Positions 1 to 7,230 are shown, counted from the first letter of the stretch. The stretch is DNA of 8,565 bases from Chlorobiota bacterium (GCA_030592825.1 JAUVIG010000147.1:1-8565), one strand, 5' to 3'. Notes: generated from the letters alone by a model not told the origin. A program made the numbers and translations.

Positions 1-66
1 ATCCGGGTATGGATGATGTTAAGGGCTGGTGTAGTTAGGATTACTGCTGAATATTATAAAAGGGAC

Positions 67-85
67 TTTGTACATATGTTACAAA
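67..85. repeat. Imperfect palindrome upstream of the methylase gene
   Basis: TTTGT and ACAAA flank the perfect palindrome ACATATGT (72-79), with one extra T at 80 breaking full symmetry. It lies about 80 bases before the methylase start. Spacing and symmetry would suit a dimeric DNA-binding protein such as the winged-helix protein of the same operon, but this is inference. A/T-rich palindromes also arise by chance. Confidence 0.3.
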
Positions 86-137
86 CAAGCCAAATTAAAC
101 ACTCGAAAACTAATTTTACAACGAAAGATTTAATGAT

Positions 138-145
138 TATCTTTG
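138..145 (+). promoter_or_regulatory. Possible promoter -7 element for the restriction-modification operon
   Basis: TATCTTTG matches the Bacteroidetes -7 consensus TAnnTTTG exactly and sits 22 bases before the methylase ATG, giving a short plausible leader. No TTG or TTTG lies at the expected -33 distance (the nearest sequence is TTTTAC at 114-119), so the call rests on one half of the promoter. Confidence 0.35.
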
Positions 146-167
146 TTTGTATTTATAAGACAATAAA

Positions 168-1457
168 ATGAGACATAAAATTATAAATGGAGATAGCAGG
201 CAAATGTCTGAACTTGAAGACAAATCTGTTGATATAATTATTACTTCACCTCCTTATTGGCAATTAAAAGATTACGGCACTGAAAATCAAATTGGATATA
301 ACGACAGTTATGAAGAATATATTAATAACTTAAACCTTGTTTGGAAAGAAAGTTACAGAGTACTTAATAACGGATGCCGTTTGTGTGTTAATATAGGAGA
401 CCAATTTGCAAGAGCAGTTTATTATGGCAGATATAAAGTTATTCCGATACGAACTGAAATAATAAAATTTTGTGAAGCTATAGGATTTGATTATATGGGA
501 GCCATAATTTGGCAAAAAAAAACAACATCAAATACTACTGGCGGTGCTTCACTAATGGGTAGCTACCCAACCCCGAGAAATGGAATTTTATCTATTGATT
601 ATGAATTCATTCTTTTATTTAAAAAACTTGGAAAACCGATAAAACCAAGTAAAGAAATAAAAGAACAATCAAAAATGACCAAAGAAGAATGGAAAACATA
701 TTTTGCAGGTCATTGGAATTTTGGAGGAACAAAACAAGACGGACATATTGCTATGTTTCCGGAAGAGTTACCAAAAAGGATTATTAAAATGTTTTCTTTT
801 GTTGGGGATACTGTCCTTGACCCTTTCCTTGGCAGCGGAACAACTTCACTTGCAGCAAAAAAATTAAATCGAAATTCTGTCGGTTATGAAATGAATCTTG
901 AATTTATTCCTTTCATCGAAAGAAAACTAGAAATAAATCAAAGTGATATTTTTAATTCAAATTATGAATTTATTTCTCAAACCGGCATAATTATAGATTA
1001 CAAAACTGAAATTGAGAAATTGCCGTATATATTTAAAGACTTTCATAAATTCGACAAAAAAATTGACCCTAAAAAACTTCAATTTGGTTCTAAAATTGAC
1101 CAAAACGGCTCAACACAAAGAGAAGAATATTATTCAGTTAAAGAAATCATCAGCCCTGAATTAATTAAGTTAAACAACGACTTAATAATTAAACTTATCG
1201 GAGTTAAAGAAAAAAAAGAAGCGAATGGTAAAGCCATAGAATTTTTACAACTTAAAACGAAAGGACAAAAAGTTTTTCTGAAATATGATGAAACAAAATA
1301 CGATGAAAATAATCATTTACTGGTTTATCTGTATTTAAAAAATAAAACATTTATAAATGCTCATTTATTAAAAAATGGTTTAGCAGATGTGGATTTAACA
1401 TTTAATTTTAAAAATAAAGATAGATTTATAAACTATGTTAAAGAGGCTCAATTATGA
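168..1457 (+). CDS. Type II DNA amino-methyltransferase (SPPY, beta class) with C-terminal SNase-like domain
   Basis: The 429-residue protein should transfer a methyl group from S-adenosylmethionine to an exocyclic amino group in DNA, protecting sites from the nuclease encoded two genes downstream. The catalytic motif TSPPYW is at residues 26-31. SPPY is typical of N4-cytosine enzymes, whereas DPPY usually marks N6-adenine enzymes. The SAM-binding motif LDPFLGSGTT is at 217-226, after the catalytic motif; with target recognition between them this is the beta-class order. Residues 135-155 (NGILSIDYEFILLF) and 192-211 fit motifs VIII and X. Residues about 325-429 are an extra domain resembling a staphylococcal nuclease/OB fold. 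Its catalytic positions appear replaced: R35, D40, E43 and R87 of staphylococcal nuclease align with K342, K347, K350 and H383. An in-frame stop at 156-158 precedes the ATG, and the GDSRQM start is normal for the family, so the start is secure. The stop overlaps the next gene by four bases. Methyltransferase assignment is firm, m4C likely, CTAG target inferred from the partner nuclease. Confidence 0.93.
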   Translation: MRHKIINGDSRQMSELEDKSVDIIITSPPYWQLKDYGTENQIGYNDSYEEYINNLNLVWKESYRVLNNGCRLCVNIGDQFARAVYYGRYKVIPIRTEIIKFCEAIGFDYMGAIIWQKKTTSNTTGGASLMGSYPTPRNGILSIDYEFILLFKKLGKPIKPSKEIKEQSKMTKEEWKTYFAGHWNFGGTKQDGHIAMFPEELPKRIIKMFSFVGDTVLDPFLGSGTTSLAAKKLNRNSVGYEMNLEFIPFIERKLEINQSDIFNSNYEFISQTGIIIDYKTEIEKLPYIFKDFHKFDKKIDPKKLQFGSKIDQNGSTQREEYYSVKEIISPELIKLNNDLIIKLIGVKEKKEANGKAIEFLQLKTKGQKVFLKYDETKYDENNHLLVYLYLKNKTFINAHLLKNGLADVDLTFNFKNKDRFINYVKEAQL

Positions 1458-1777
1458 ATGATGAACAACAAAAAATATGGAATTATTTAAACCAAAATGC
1501 TACCGGATATGATAACAAAAAATCATCCTCTGAAATTAGAGACGCATTAGATTTAGAAAGTGGCGGACCAACAAATGAACATGTTAGAGATTTGATAAGG
1601 GATATGATTTTTAATCATGGCAGTTTAATTGGTAGTTTAATGTTCAAAAAAGGATATTGGATAATAATAAATGAGCAAGAATTAGAAAATGTAATAAATC
1701 AGTTAAACAAAAGAGCAGATGGTGTAAGAGAACGTGCTAATGTTTTACAAAAAAATTGGGATAATAGAGATGAGTAA
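1454..1777 (+). CDS. Small predicted winged-helix DNA-binding protein of the restriction-modification operon
   Basis: This 107-residue protein begins within the methylase stop (ATGA overlap) and ends eight bases inside the nuclease gene, so it is likely translated by coupling to both. I do not recognise a named family. A helix (about 4-13), SSSEIRDAL (24-32), a second helix after a Gly-Pro turn (about 39-52, with NEHVRDLIRDMI) and a beta-like stretch ending KKGYWIII (about 65-72) together resemble a winged helix. A charged helical tail (73-107) follows and could mediate dimerisation. It is not the usual lambda-repressor-like controller (C) protein. Position suggests a regulator of the operon or a DNA-binding accessory of one enzyme. 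Function is inference; that the gene is real is well supported by overlaps and codon use like its neighbours. Confidence 0.72.
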   Translation: MNDEQQKIWNYLNQNATGYDNKKSSSEIRDALDLESGGPTNEHVRDLIRDMIFNHGSLIGSLMFKKGYWIIINEQELENVINQLNKRADGVRERANVLQKNWDNRDE

Positions 1778-2492
1778 AAAAGAGATTAAGAAATACGCAA
1801 AGCCTTTTGGAAAAAAGGAAAAAGTATTAAACTATACAAGCAATACTTATCAACTTACAAGACCAAATAAAGTTGATGCTGTTATGGCATTAATAAGAGA
1901 ATGTCAACCAAAAGCACTATCTGAATGGGAAGAATTCTACTTTGAAAAAGCATATACAAAGAAAAAAGAAAGTGTTAAAATAACCAAAGAAACATTAGAC
2001 GAACTTGGTGAAAGATTGTATGCAAAAATAACCGAAGTTGTAATCCCTGAATGGACAGCAGCATTTGAAGCTTTAACACTACAAGACTGTAAAGATTATA
2101 TTTATGAAGTTACTATTGTACGCACTTATGATGGTTTTTTACTTGAAAAATCTGTTATTAATGATGGTCTTGCTAAAATATTCCCGGAAATCGAATTCAA
2201 AGAGAGTGACCCGGAATTAGACCATGCCGGTGATATTGATTATCTTGGTAAAGTTGGAGATAAAGCTTTTGGAATTCAAATAAAACCGATAACGGCAAAT
2301 ACAAATTTTGGAAATTACAAAATTACTGAAAGAATGAGTTCAAGTTTTCAAGATTTTGAAAATAAATATGGCGGAAAAGTTTTTGTTATTTTTTCAACTC
2401 GTACAGGAGATAAAAAAGTTATTGTAAACAAAGAGATTGTTGAAAAAATAAAAGCTGAAATTGATAGGTTGACAAGAAATGCCGGCTTTTAA
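1770..2492 (+). CDS. Type II restriction endonuclease, MjaI-like (predicted CTAG specificity)
   Basis: The 240-residue protein is the likely cutting partner of the methylase. The N-terminal half has QLTRPNKV (28-35), an EEWxEFYFEKAY-like helix (about 51-62) and DCKDYIYE (106-113), which I recall as conserved in the MjaI family. The candidate metal site is D155-I-D157-Y followed by GIQIK (168-172), a PD-(D/E)xK-like layout with Gln170 where many nucleases have Glu. RTYDGFLLEK (118-127) may supply a further acidic residue. I start it at the ATG at 1770, which gives an eight-base overlap (ATGAGTAA) with the preceding stop; a longer reading from 1734 would add 12 residues deep in the upstream gene and is less likely. 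Family assignment comes from memory of the motif pattern, not from a search. A nuclease role follows strongly from operon context. Confidence 0.7.
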   Translation: MSKKEIKKYAKPFGKKEKVLNYTSNTYQLTRPNKVDAVMALIRECQPKALSEWEEFYFEKAYTKKKESVKITKETLDELGERLYAKITEVVIPEWTAAFEALTLQDCKDYIYEVTIVRTYDGFLLEKSVINDGLAKIFPEIEFKESDPELDHAGDIDYLGKVGDKAFGIQIKPITANTNFGNYKITERMSSSFQDFENKYGGKVFVIFSTRTGDKKVIVNKEIVEKIKAEIDRLTRNAGF

Positions 2493-2532
2493 CAATGTAT
2501 ATATAAAATTAACGGAACACGTTTTGGGAGGA

Positions 2533-2563
2533 TTTATGAATAAAAACAATAAATATTCATAAA
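2533..2563. repeat. Perfect 10-base inverted repeat at the right edge of the operon
   Basis: TTTATGAATA (2533-2542) and TATTCATAAA (2554-2563) are exact reverse complements separated by 11 bases. There is no G/C-rich stem or T tract, so it is not a typical intrinsic terminator. The same bases hold an eight-codon reading frame (2536-2562, MNKNNKYS), preceded by GGGAGG, an unusually good Shine-Dalgarno-like run for this genome. It could be an operator, a weak transcript end or a mini-leader for the exporter gene. Confidence 0.5.
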
Positions 2564-2594
2564 GTACACCATCTCTACACAGAACAAATTATAA

Positions 2595-4412
2595 ATGAAA
2601 AACCTAAAAAAAATATGGAAATATATAAACCCATATAAATGGAATGCTTTCGGGAATATATCATTTAACATCCTGCAAATCATTTTTTCTTTATCGGCAT
2701 TGGTTCTTGTTATTCCTTTTTTAAATATTTTATTTAATCAACAAGAAGCGGTAAGTGTTTTACCCGAGTTTAATTATTCTCTTGACAGTTTAAACCAAAT
2801 ATTTAATTACTATATAAGTAATTTAATTGAAACAAGCGGAAAACAAGGAGCATTACTTTTTGTAAGTTTGATTGTAGTTGTTATTATCATGCTTAAGAAT
2901 GCTTTTCTTTATTTTGCGAACTTTTTTATGACACCGCTTCGTAACGGTATTGTTAAAGATATTAGAAACAAAATCTACAGTAAAATATTAGCATTGCCTT
3001 TATCCTATTATTCCGATGAACGAAAAGGAGATATTATTTCTCGAATATCAAACGATGTAAAAGAAATTGAATGGTCAATTATGCGCTCTATTGAAACAGC
3101 TTTCAGAGACCCTTTTACAATTATGTTTTATCTCGGCACAATGATATGGATGAGTCCTGAATTAACTGTTTTTCTGTTAATACTGTTACCGATAAGCGGC
3201 TTAATAATTGGCCTTATCGGACGTTCTTTGCGTAAAGATTCAAAAATTGCACAATCAAGATTAGGTGAAATATTGGCAACTGTTGAAGAATCCTTATCCG
3301 GATTAAGAATTATTAAAGCATTTAATGCCGAAAAAAAATCAGAAGAAAAATTCTTTGCTCATAATGTTGTATATACGAAGTTAATGAATAAGATAACTCG
3401 TAAAAATTATCTTGCATCACCCATGAGTGAATTTCTCGGTGTAATTGTTATGATAATTATTATGTATTACGGAGGTTCACTTGTTCTTAATGATGAAAGC
3501 AGTTTGTCGCCTTCTGAATTTATCGGATTTATTGCAATTTTTTCACAAATTATACCACCTGCAAAAGCGTTTTCAACAGCTTTTTATGAAGTAAGGAAAG
3601 GGCTTGCTTCAATTGACAGAATTAACATTATTTTAAATGCAGACGAAAAAATTATTGAAAAAGAAGATGCACAAACAATTGAAACTTTAATTTCAAAAAT
3701 TGAATATAAAAATGTATCATTCAAATATGAAGATAAATATGTCTTAAAAAATATTAATTTAATCGTTGAAAAAGGTAAAACAATTGCACTCGTAGGGCAA
3801 TCAGGTTCAGGAAAATCTACTTTGGTTGATTTATTACCTCGTTTTTATGATATTGAAGAAGGTGAAATACTGATTGACGGAATAAATATTAAAGATTTGA
3901 AAATAAAAAATTTAAGGTCTTTAATGGGCAATGTTAACCAAACACCTGTATTATTTAATGATTCTGTTTTTAATAACATTGCTTTCGGACTTGAAAATGT
4001 ATCTGAAAACGAAGTTATAAATGCCGCAAAAATTGCAAATGCTCACGATTTTATTTTAGAAACAGAGAAAAAGTATAGTACAAATATTGGAGACAGCGGT
4101 ACAAAACTGTCAGGCGGTCAAAGACAAAGATTAAGCATTGCAAGAGCAGTTCTGAAAAATCCGCCGATAATGATTCTCGATGAAGCAACATCTGCTTTGG
4201 ATACAGAATCGGAAAAATTAGTTCAAGATGCTTTAAACAGATTAATGAAAAATCATACATCAATTGTTATTGCACATCGTTTATCTACAATAAAAAATGC
4301 AGATTTAATTTGCGTTTTACACGAAGGTAAAATTGTAGAAACAGGAAATCATTCTGATTTGATTAATCAAGACGGAGTATATAAAAAGTTACATGATTTG
4401 CAAAATTTTTAA
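2595..4412 (+). CDS. MsbA-like ABC exporter, fused membrane and ATPase domains
   Basis: The 605-residue half-transporter should act as a homodimer in the inner membrane, using ATP to export or flip a hydrophobic substrate. In the closest known group (MsbA and lipid or multidrug exporters) this is lipid A or amphipathic molecules; the substrate here is unknown. Membrane spans are predicted near 20-46, 86-112, 170-187, 189-208, 278-296 and 307-324. The ATPase domain has Walker A GQSGSGKST (401-409, Lys407), Q-loop Gln449, signature LSGGQ (505-509), Walker B IMILDEATSALD (525-536, catalytic Glu530) and the switch His561 in IAHRLS. All catalytic residues are present and the length is normal, so it should be active. 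The ATG at 2595 places a basic cytoplasmic segment before the first span, as expected. It stands alone, 102 bases after the nuclease gene and 136 bases before the glycosyltransferase gene. Confidence 0.93.
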   Translation: MKNLKKIWKYINPYKWNAFGNISFNILQIIFSLSALVLVIPFLNILFNQQEAVSVLPEFNYSLDSLNQIFNYYISNLIETSGKQGALLFVSLIVVVIIMLKNAFLYFANFFMTPLRNGIVKDIRNKIYSKILALPLSYYSDERKGDIISRISNDVKEIEWSIMRSIETAFRDPFTIMFYLGTMIWMSPELTVFLLILLPISGLIIGLIGRSLRKDSKIAQSRLGEILATVEESLSGLRIIKAFNAEKKSEEKFFAHNVVYTKLMNKITRKNYLASPMSEFLGVIVMIIIMYYGGSLVLNDESSLSPSEFIGFIAIFSQIIPPAKAFSTAFYEVRKGLASIDRINIILNADEKIIEKEDAQTIETLISKIEYKNVSFKYEDKYVLKNINLIVEKGKTIALVGQSGSGKSTLVDLLPRFYDIEEGEILIDGINIKDLKIKNLRSLMGNVNQTPVLFNDSVFNNIAFGLENVSENEVINAAKIANAHDFILETEKKYSTNIGDSGTKLSGGQRQRLSIARAVLKNPPIMILDEATSALDTESEKLVQDALNRLMKNHTSIVIAHRLSTIKNADLICVLHEGKIVETGNHSDLINQDGVYKKLHDLQNF

Positions 4413-4439
4413 AAAAAAGACAAAGATTTATTATGATTA

Positions 4440-4501
4440 TTATGATTTTATTGATTTATACAACATAAGCCTTGTTAACAAAACATCATAAAAAATCATA
4501 A
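4440..4501. repeat. A/T-rich inverted repeat around a 10-base palindrome
   Basis: TTATGATTTT (4440-4449) and AAAATCATAA (4492-4501) are exact reverse complements. The intervening 42 bases contain the perfect palindrome TTGTTAACAA (4472-4481). The left arm is also part of a direct repeat, ATTATGATT at 4430-4438 and 4439-4447. The region lies between the exporter stop and the glycosyltransferase start and could hold an operator or a weak transcript end. There is no clear intrinsic terminator or promoter consensus here. Confidence 0.45.
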
Positions 4502-4503
4502 CA

Positions 4504-4542
4504 AATCTGCGTCAATAATCAGCGTCAATAATCAGCGTCAAA
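4504..4542 (+). repeat. Three tandem 13-base repeats before the glycosyltransferase start
   Basis: The units are AATCTGCGTCAAT (4504-4516), AATCAGCGTCAAT (4517-4529) and AATCAGCGTCAAA (4530-4542), differing at only two positions. They end six bases before the ATG, so they sit in the 5' leader. Short runs of AATCTGCGTC or ATCAGCGTC type are, from memory, recurrent between genes in Bacteroidetes genomes. Copy number could vary by replication slippage and alter translation initiation, but that is inference. Confidence 0.85.
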
Positions 4543-4548
4543 AAAGAC

Positions 4549-5421
4549 ATGAAAGTTACAGGGTTTACAATAATAAGAAATGCTCTAAAGTTTGATTATC
4601 CTATAATTGAAGCCATACAATCAATTTTGCCTTTATGTGATGATTTTATTGTTGCAGTCGGCAATTCAGAAGATGATACTTTAAATCTTATTAAAAATAT
4701 TAATTCTGAAAAGATACAGATAATTGAAACAGTTTGGGATGATACATTGCGAAAAGGAGGTCAAGTTCTTGCCGTAGAAACAAACAAAGCATTTGCAGCA
4801 ATACCGGAAGATACTGATTGGTGTTTTTACATCCAAGCTGATGAAGTTTTGCATGAAAAATATTATGAGGAAATTCAAAAGGCGATGAAGACTTATCAAA
4901 ATAATGATAAAGTTGACGGTTTGTTATTTAAATATTTGCATTTTTACGGTTCATACGATTATATCGGAAGCTCATCAAATTGGTACAGAAATGAAATAAG
5001 AATAATTAAAAATAATAAAGATATTTATTCATACAAAGATGCACAGGGTTTCCGAAAGGAAAATAATTTAAAATTGAATGTAAAAACGATAGGTGCCAAT
5101 ATTTACCATTACGGTTGGGTAAAAGAGCCGGAAGCCATGCAAAGAAAACAAGAGCAATTCCATAAACTGTGGCATAATGACGATTGGCTTGAAAAAAATG
5201 TAACAAAAGCCGACAAATTTGATTATTCCGGAATTGACGCTTTAAATCTGTTTGACGGAACACATCCTGAATGTATGAAAAAAAGAATTAAAGAAAAAAA
5301 TTGGAAATTTGATTATGATTTATCATATAATAAATTGTCTTTTAAAGAGAAGTTAAAAAAAATAGCAAAAAAAATTACCGGTTCGAGCCCGGGCGAATAT
5401 AAAAATTACAAGATTGTTTGA
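4549..5421 (+). CDS. GT2-like family glycosyltransferase
   Basis: The 290-residue protein looks like a GT-A fold enzyme that moves a sugar from a nucleotide donor to an unidentified acceptor. The N-terminus VTGFTIIRNALKFDYPI (3-19) is the typical first strand and donor-binding loop. DDFIVAVGNSEDDT (about 31-44) is the second strand with acidic residues. WCFYIQADE (91-99) ends in the DxD-like metal-binding motif, with Asp98 and Glu99. The middle (about 122-200) contains FKYLHFYGSYDYI and IYHYGWVKEPEAM, probably acceptor-site segments. There is no signal peptide or membrane span; a lysine-rich tail (about 262-277) could attach it to the inner membrane surface. The ATG at 4549 fits the family's N-terminus exactly. 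Its stop TGA shares an A with the recN start, so the two genes are probably co-transcribed. The sugar and pathway cannot be told from the sequence. Confidence 0.82.
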   Translation: MKVTGFTIIRNALKFDYPIIEAIQSILPLCDDFIVAVGNSEDDTLNLIKNINSEKIQIIETVWDDTLRKGGQVLAVETNKAFAAIPEDTDWCFYIQADEVLHEKYYEEIQKAMKTYQNNDKVDGLLFKYLHFYGSYDYIGSSSNWYRNEIRIIKNNKDIYSYKDAQGFRKENNLKLNVKTIGANIYHYGWVKEPEAMQRKQEQFHKLWHNDDWLEKNVTKADKFDYSGIDALNLFDGTHPECMKKRIKEKNWKFDYDLSYNKLSFKEKLKKIAKKITGSSPGEYKNYKIV

Positions 5422-7073
5422 TGATTAAACACATCTACATACAAAATTACGCATTAATTGAATCATTGGAAATTGATTTTGATTCGGGATATTCCGTAAT
5501 AACAGGTGAAACAGGTGCCGGAAAATCAATTTTACTCGGTGCATTATCACTTATTTTGGGAAACAGAGCAGATACAAATATTCTTAAAGATAAAGAAAAG
5601 AAATGTGTGGTTGAAACTCATTTTGATATTCAAAGATATTCTCTTAAAGTCTTTTATGATGTGAATGATATTGATTATGATGAGATTACAGTTGTCAGAC
5701 GAGAAATATCACCTTCCGGACGTTCAAGGGCATTTATTAATGATACACCTGTAAACCTTACTGTCTTAAAAGATTTAAGCATACAATTGACAGATATTCA
5801 TTCTCAACATCATAATTTGAATTTGAACAATCACTTGTTTCAATTAAAAGTATTGGATGCATTTGCTAAATTAAATTCTGATGTAGAAATATACCGGCAA
5901 AAATATTATGCTTTTAAAAAAGCTAAAAGTGAGTATTCAGCTCTAATAGAAAGGGCAAATAAAGAAAAATCCGATTATGAATATCTTCAATTCAGATTTG
6001 ATGAATTGGAAGAAGCGCAATTGAAAGAAAATGAACAATCGGAAATAGAATCTGAATTAATACAATTGACTCATGCTGAAGAAATTAAGCAAAACCTAAC
6101 TGCTTCTTTTTCTTATTTATCCGATGAAGAAACGGGAACCGGCAATAAATTAAGAGAAAGTCTTTCAGCTTTAAAAATAATTCAAAAATATTATGAAAAA
6201 GCCGATGAACTTATAGAAAGGCTTGAAAGCACTAAAATTGAGATTGATGATATATCCGATGAGATTGAAACATCTGTCGAAGAAATTGAATATAGTCCGG
6301 AAAGAATTGAATTCTTAAAGGAAAGAATAGATACAATTTATGCTTTACAGAATAAACATAAAGTGTCAAGTGTAGAAGACTTAATTAAAATTAAGGAAGA
6401 TTTGCAAGTAAAATTAAATGATATTATTTCTTATGACCAACAAATTGCAATAAGCAAAAAACAAGTTGAACAACTTGAAAAAGAACTAATTGAACTATCT
6501 GATTCTTTATCAGAAAATAGGAGAGAAGCTTCAAAACAATTGGAAGAACAAATTGTTAATTTATTGCAAAAACTTGCGATGCCTAATGCTGAATTTGTTC
6601 TTTTACAGTCAATTCTTAATGAATTTAATGAATACGGTAAAGATGATATAAGTTTCTTATTTTCAGCAAATAAGCATGTATTACCTCAAGATATTTCAGA
6701 GATAGCTTCAGGAGGTGAGATTTCCAGATTAATGTTAAGTATAAAATCTGTTATTTCGGATGCTATAGCACTGCCTGCAATTATTTTTGATGAAATTGAT
6801 ACAGGAGTTTCAGGTGATATTGCTGAAAAAATAGGACATATCATGAAAGAAATGTCTGAAAACATGCAAGTTATCAGTATAACACATCTTCCGCAAGTTG
6901 CTGCAAAAGCCGATTATCATTATAAGGTATATAAAACCGAAGATGAATTTGATACTTTAACCAAAATTAAAAAACTGACTCCCAAAGAACGAATAACTGA
7001 ACTTGCTTCAATGCTCAGCGGTGAAAATATAACTGATGCCGCTTTAAAAAATGCAGAAGAATTGTTAAAGTAG
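5421..7073 (+). CDS. recN: DNA repair protein RecN
   Basis: RecN is an SMC-like cytoplasmic ATPase that gathers broken DNA ends during RecA-dependent double-strand break repair. The 550-residue length matches the usual size near 550. Walker A GETGAGKS is at 29-36, followed by ILLGALSLILGNRAD, a RecN hallmark. A charged coiled coil spans roughly 150-390, split by a short hinge-like segment, as in RecN rather than full SMC proteins. The signature SGGE is at 430-433, Walker B IIFDEIDTGVSG at 454-465 with Asp457 and Glu458, and the family motif THLPQVAAKAD follows. I take the ATG at 5421, which overlaps the upstream stop by one base; a TTG at 5418 would add one residue but is less likely. No SOS-type operator is visible because the gene follows directly on the glycosyltransferase. 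All key residues are intact. Confidence 0.97.
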   Translation: MIKHIYIQNYALIESLEIDFDSGYSVITGETGAGKSILLGALSLILGNRADTNILKDKEKKCVVETHFDIQRYSLKVFYDVNDIDYDEITVVRREISPSGRSRAFINDTPVNLTVLKDLSIQLTDIHSQHHNLNLNNHLFQLKVLDAFAKLNSDVEIYRQKYYAFKKAKSEYSALIERANKEKSDYEYLQFRFDELEEAQLKENEQSEIESELIQLTHAEEIKQNLTASFSYLSDEETGTGNKLRESLSALKIIQKYYEKADELIERLESTKIEIDDISDEIETSVEEIEYSPERIEFLKERIDTIYALQNKHKVSSVEDLIKIKEDLQVKLNDIISYDQQIAISKKQVEQLEKELIELSDSLSENRREASKQLEEQIVNLLQKLAMPNAEFVLLQSILNEFNEYGKDDISFLFSANKHVLPQDISEIASGGEISRLMLSIKSVISDAIALPAIIFDEIDTGVSGDIAEKIGHIMKEMSENMQVISITHLPQVAAKADYHYKVYKTEDEFDTLTKIKKLTPKERITELASMLSGENITDAALKNAEELLK

Positions 7074-7100
7074 AGATAGTGTTATCAAGATTTAGTTTAG

Positions 7101-7140
7101 TATTAATCGTCAAATGACTTACAGATTCAAAAGATTAATA
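7101..7140. repeat. Inverted repeat downstream of recN
   Basis: TATTAATC (7101-7108) and GATTAATA (7133-7140) are perfect 8-base reverse complements with a 24-base spacer. TGACTT (7115-7120) inside it is complementary to AAGTCA (7154-7159), so the two stems exclude each other. No T tract follows. It is part of the larger hairpin-rich stretch between recN and the convergent gene. Confidence 0.45.
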
Positions 7141-7230
7141 GTGCATATCTATAAAGTCAGTGTTTGGTTCAGAATGTTCGAATTCGAGGCATCCGAAATG
7201 TTTATAATAGGAGTTTACTTCTGTAAATGA
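7114..7230 (+). other. 38-codon reading frame inside the repeat-like region (probably not a gene)
   Basis: An ATG-started frame of 38 codons begins MTYRFKRLIVHIYK and ends with a Cys-Lys before TGA. Its sequence resembles short conceptual proteins that I recall being called from dispersed repeats in Bacteroidetes, so the translation is more likely a by-product of a repeat than a functional peptide. There is no Shine-Dalgarno sequence, and a hairpin runs through its 3' end. If it is translated it would be a small basic, partly hydrophobic peptide. Confidence 0.2.

Noticed and set aside
1..120. Integron attachment-site look-alike (GTTAAGGGC near the left edge).
   Set aside because: No complementary partner sequence or paired core sites; no integrase in the window.
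1..171. Frame 1 is open from the window edge to a stop at 169-171; another frame gives a short tail ending at 36-38.
   Set aside because: Neither translation resembles a known protein, and the longer one ends inside the next gene start with unusual arginine codons. Either could be the end of an upstream gene, but the sequence does not decide it.
330..515. Minus-strand open frame of 61 codons inside the methylase gene.
   Set aside because: Antisense shadow of a clearly recognised gene; low-complexity, Ser/Tyr/Phe-rich translation.
1734..1769. Upstream extension of the nuclease by 12 residues.
   Set aside because: It would overlap the preceding gene by 44 bases; the ATG at 1770 gives the usual short stop-start overlap.
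4051..4263. Minus-strand open frame opposite the exporter ATPase domain.
   Set aside because: Lies across the signature and Walker B motifs of the real gene; no family features.
4504..4542. Tandem repeats considered as a CRISPR array.
   Set aside because: Units are 13 bases and directly abutting, with no spacers and no cas genes.
4681..5263. Two minus-strand open frames (4681-4899 and 5006-5263) opposite the glycosyltransferase gene.
   Set aside because: Shadows of a conserved gene, with no domain pattern or start signals.
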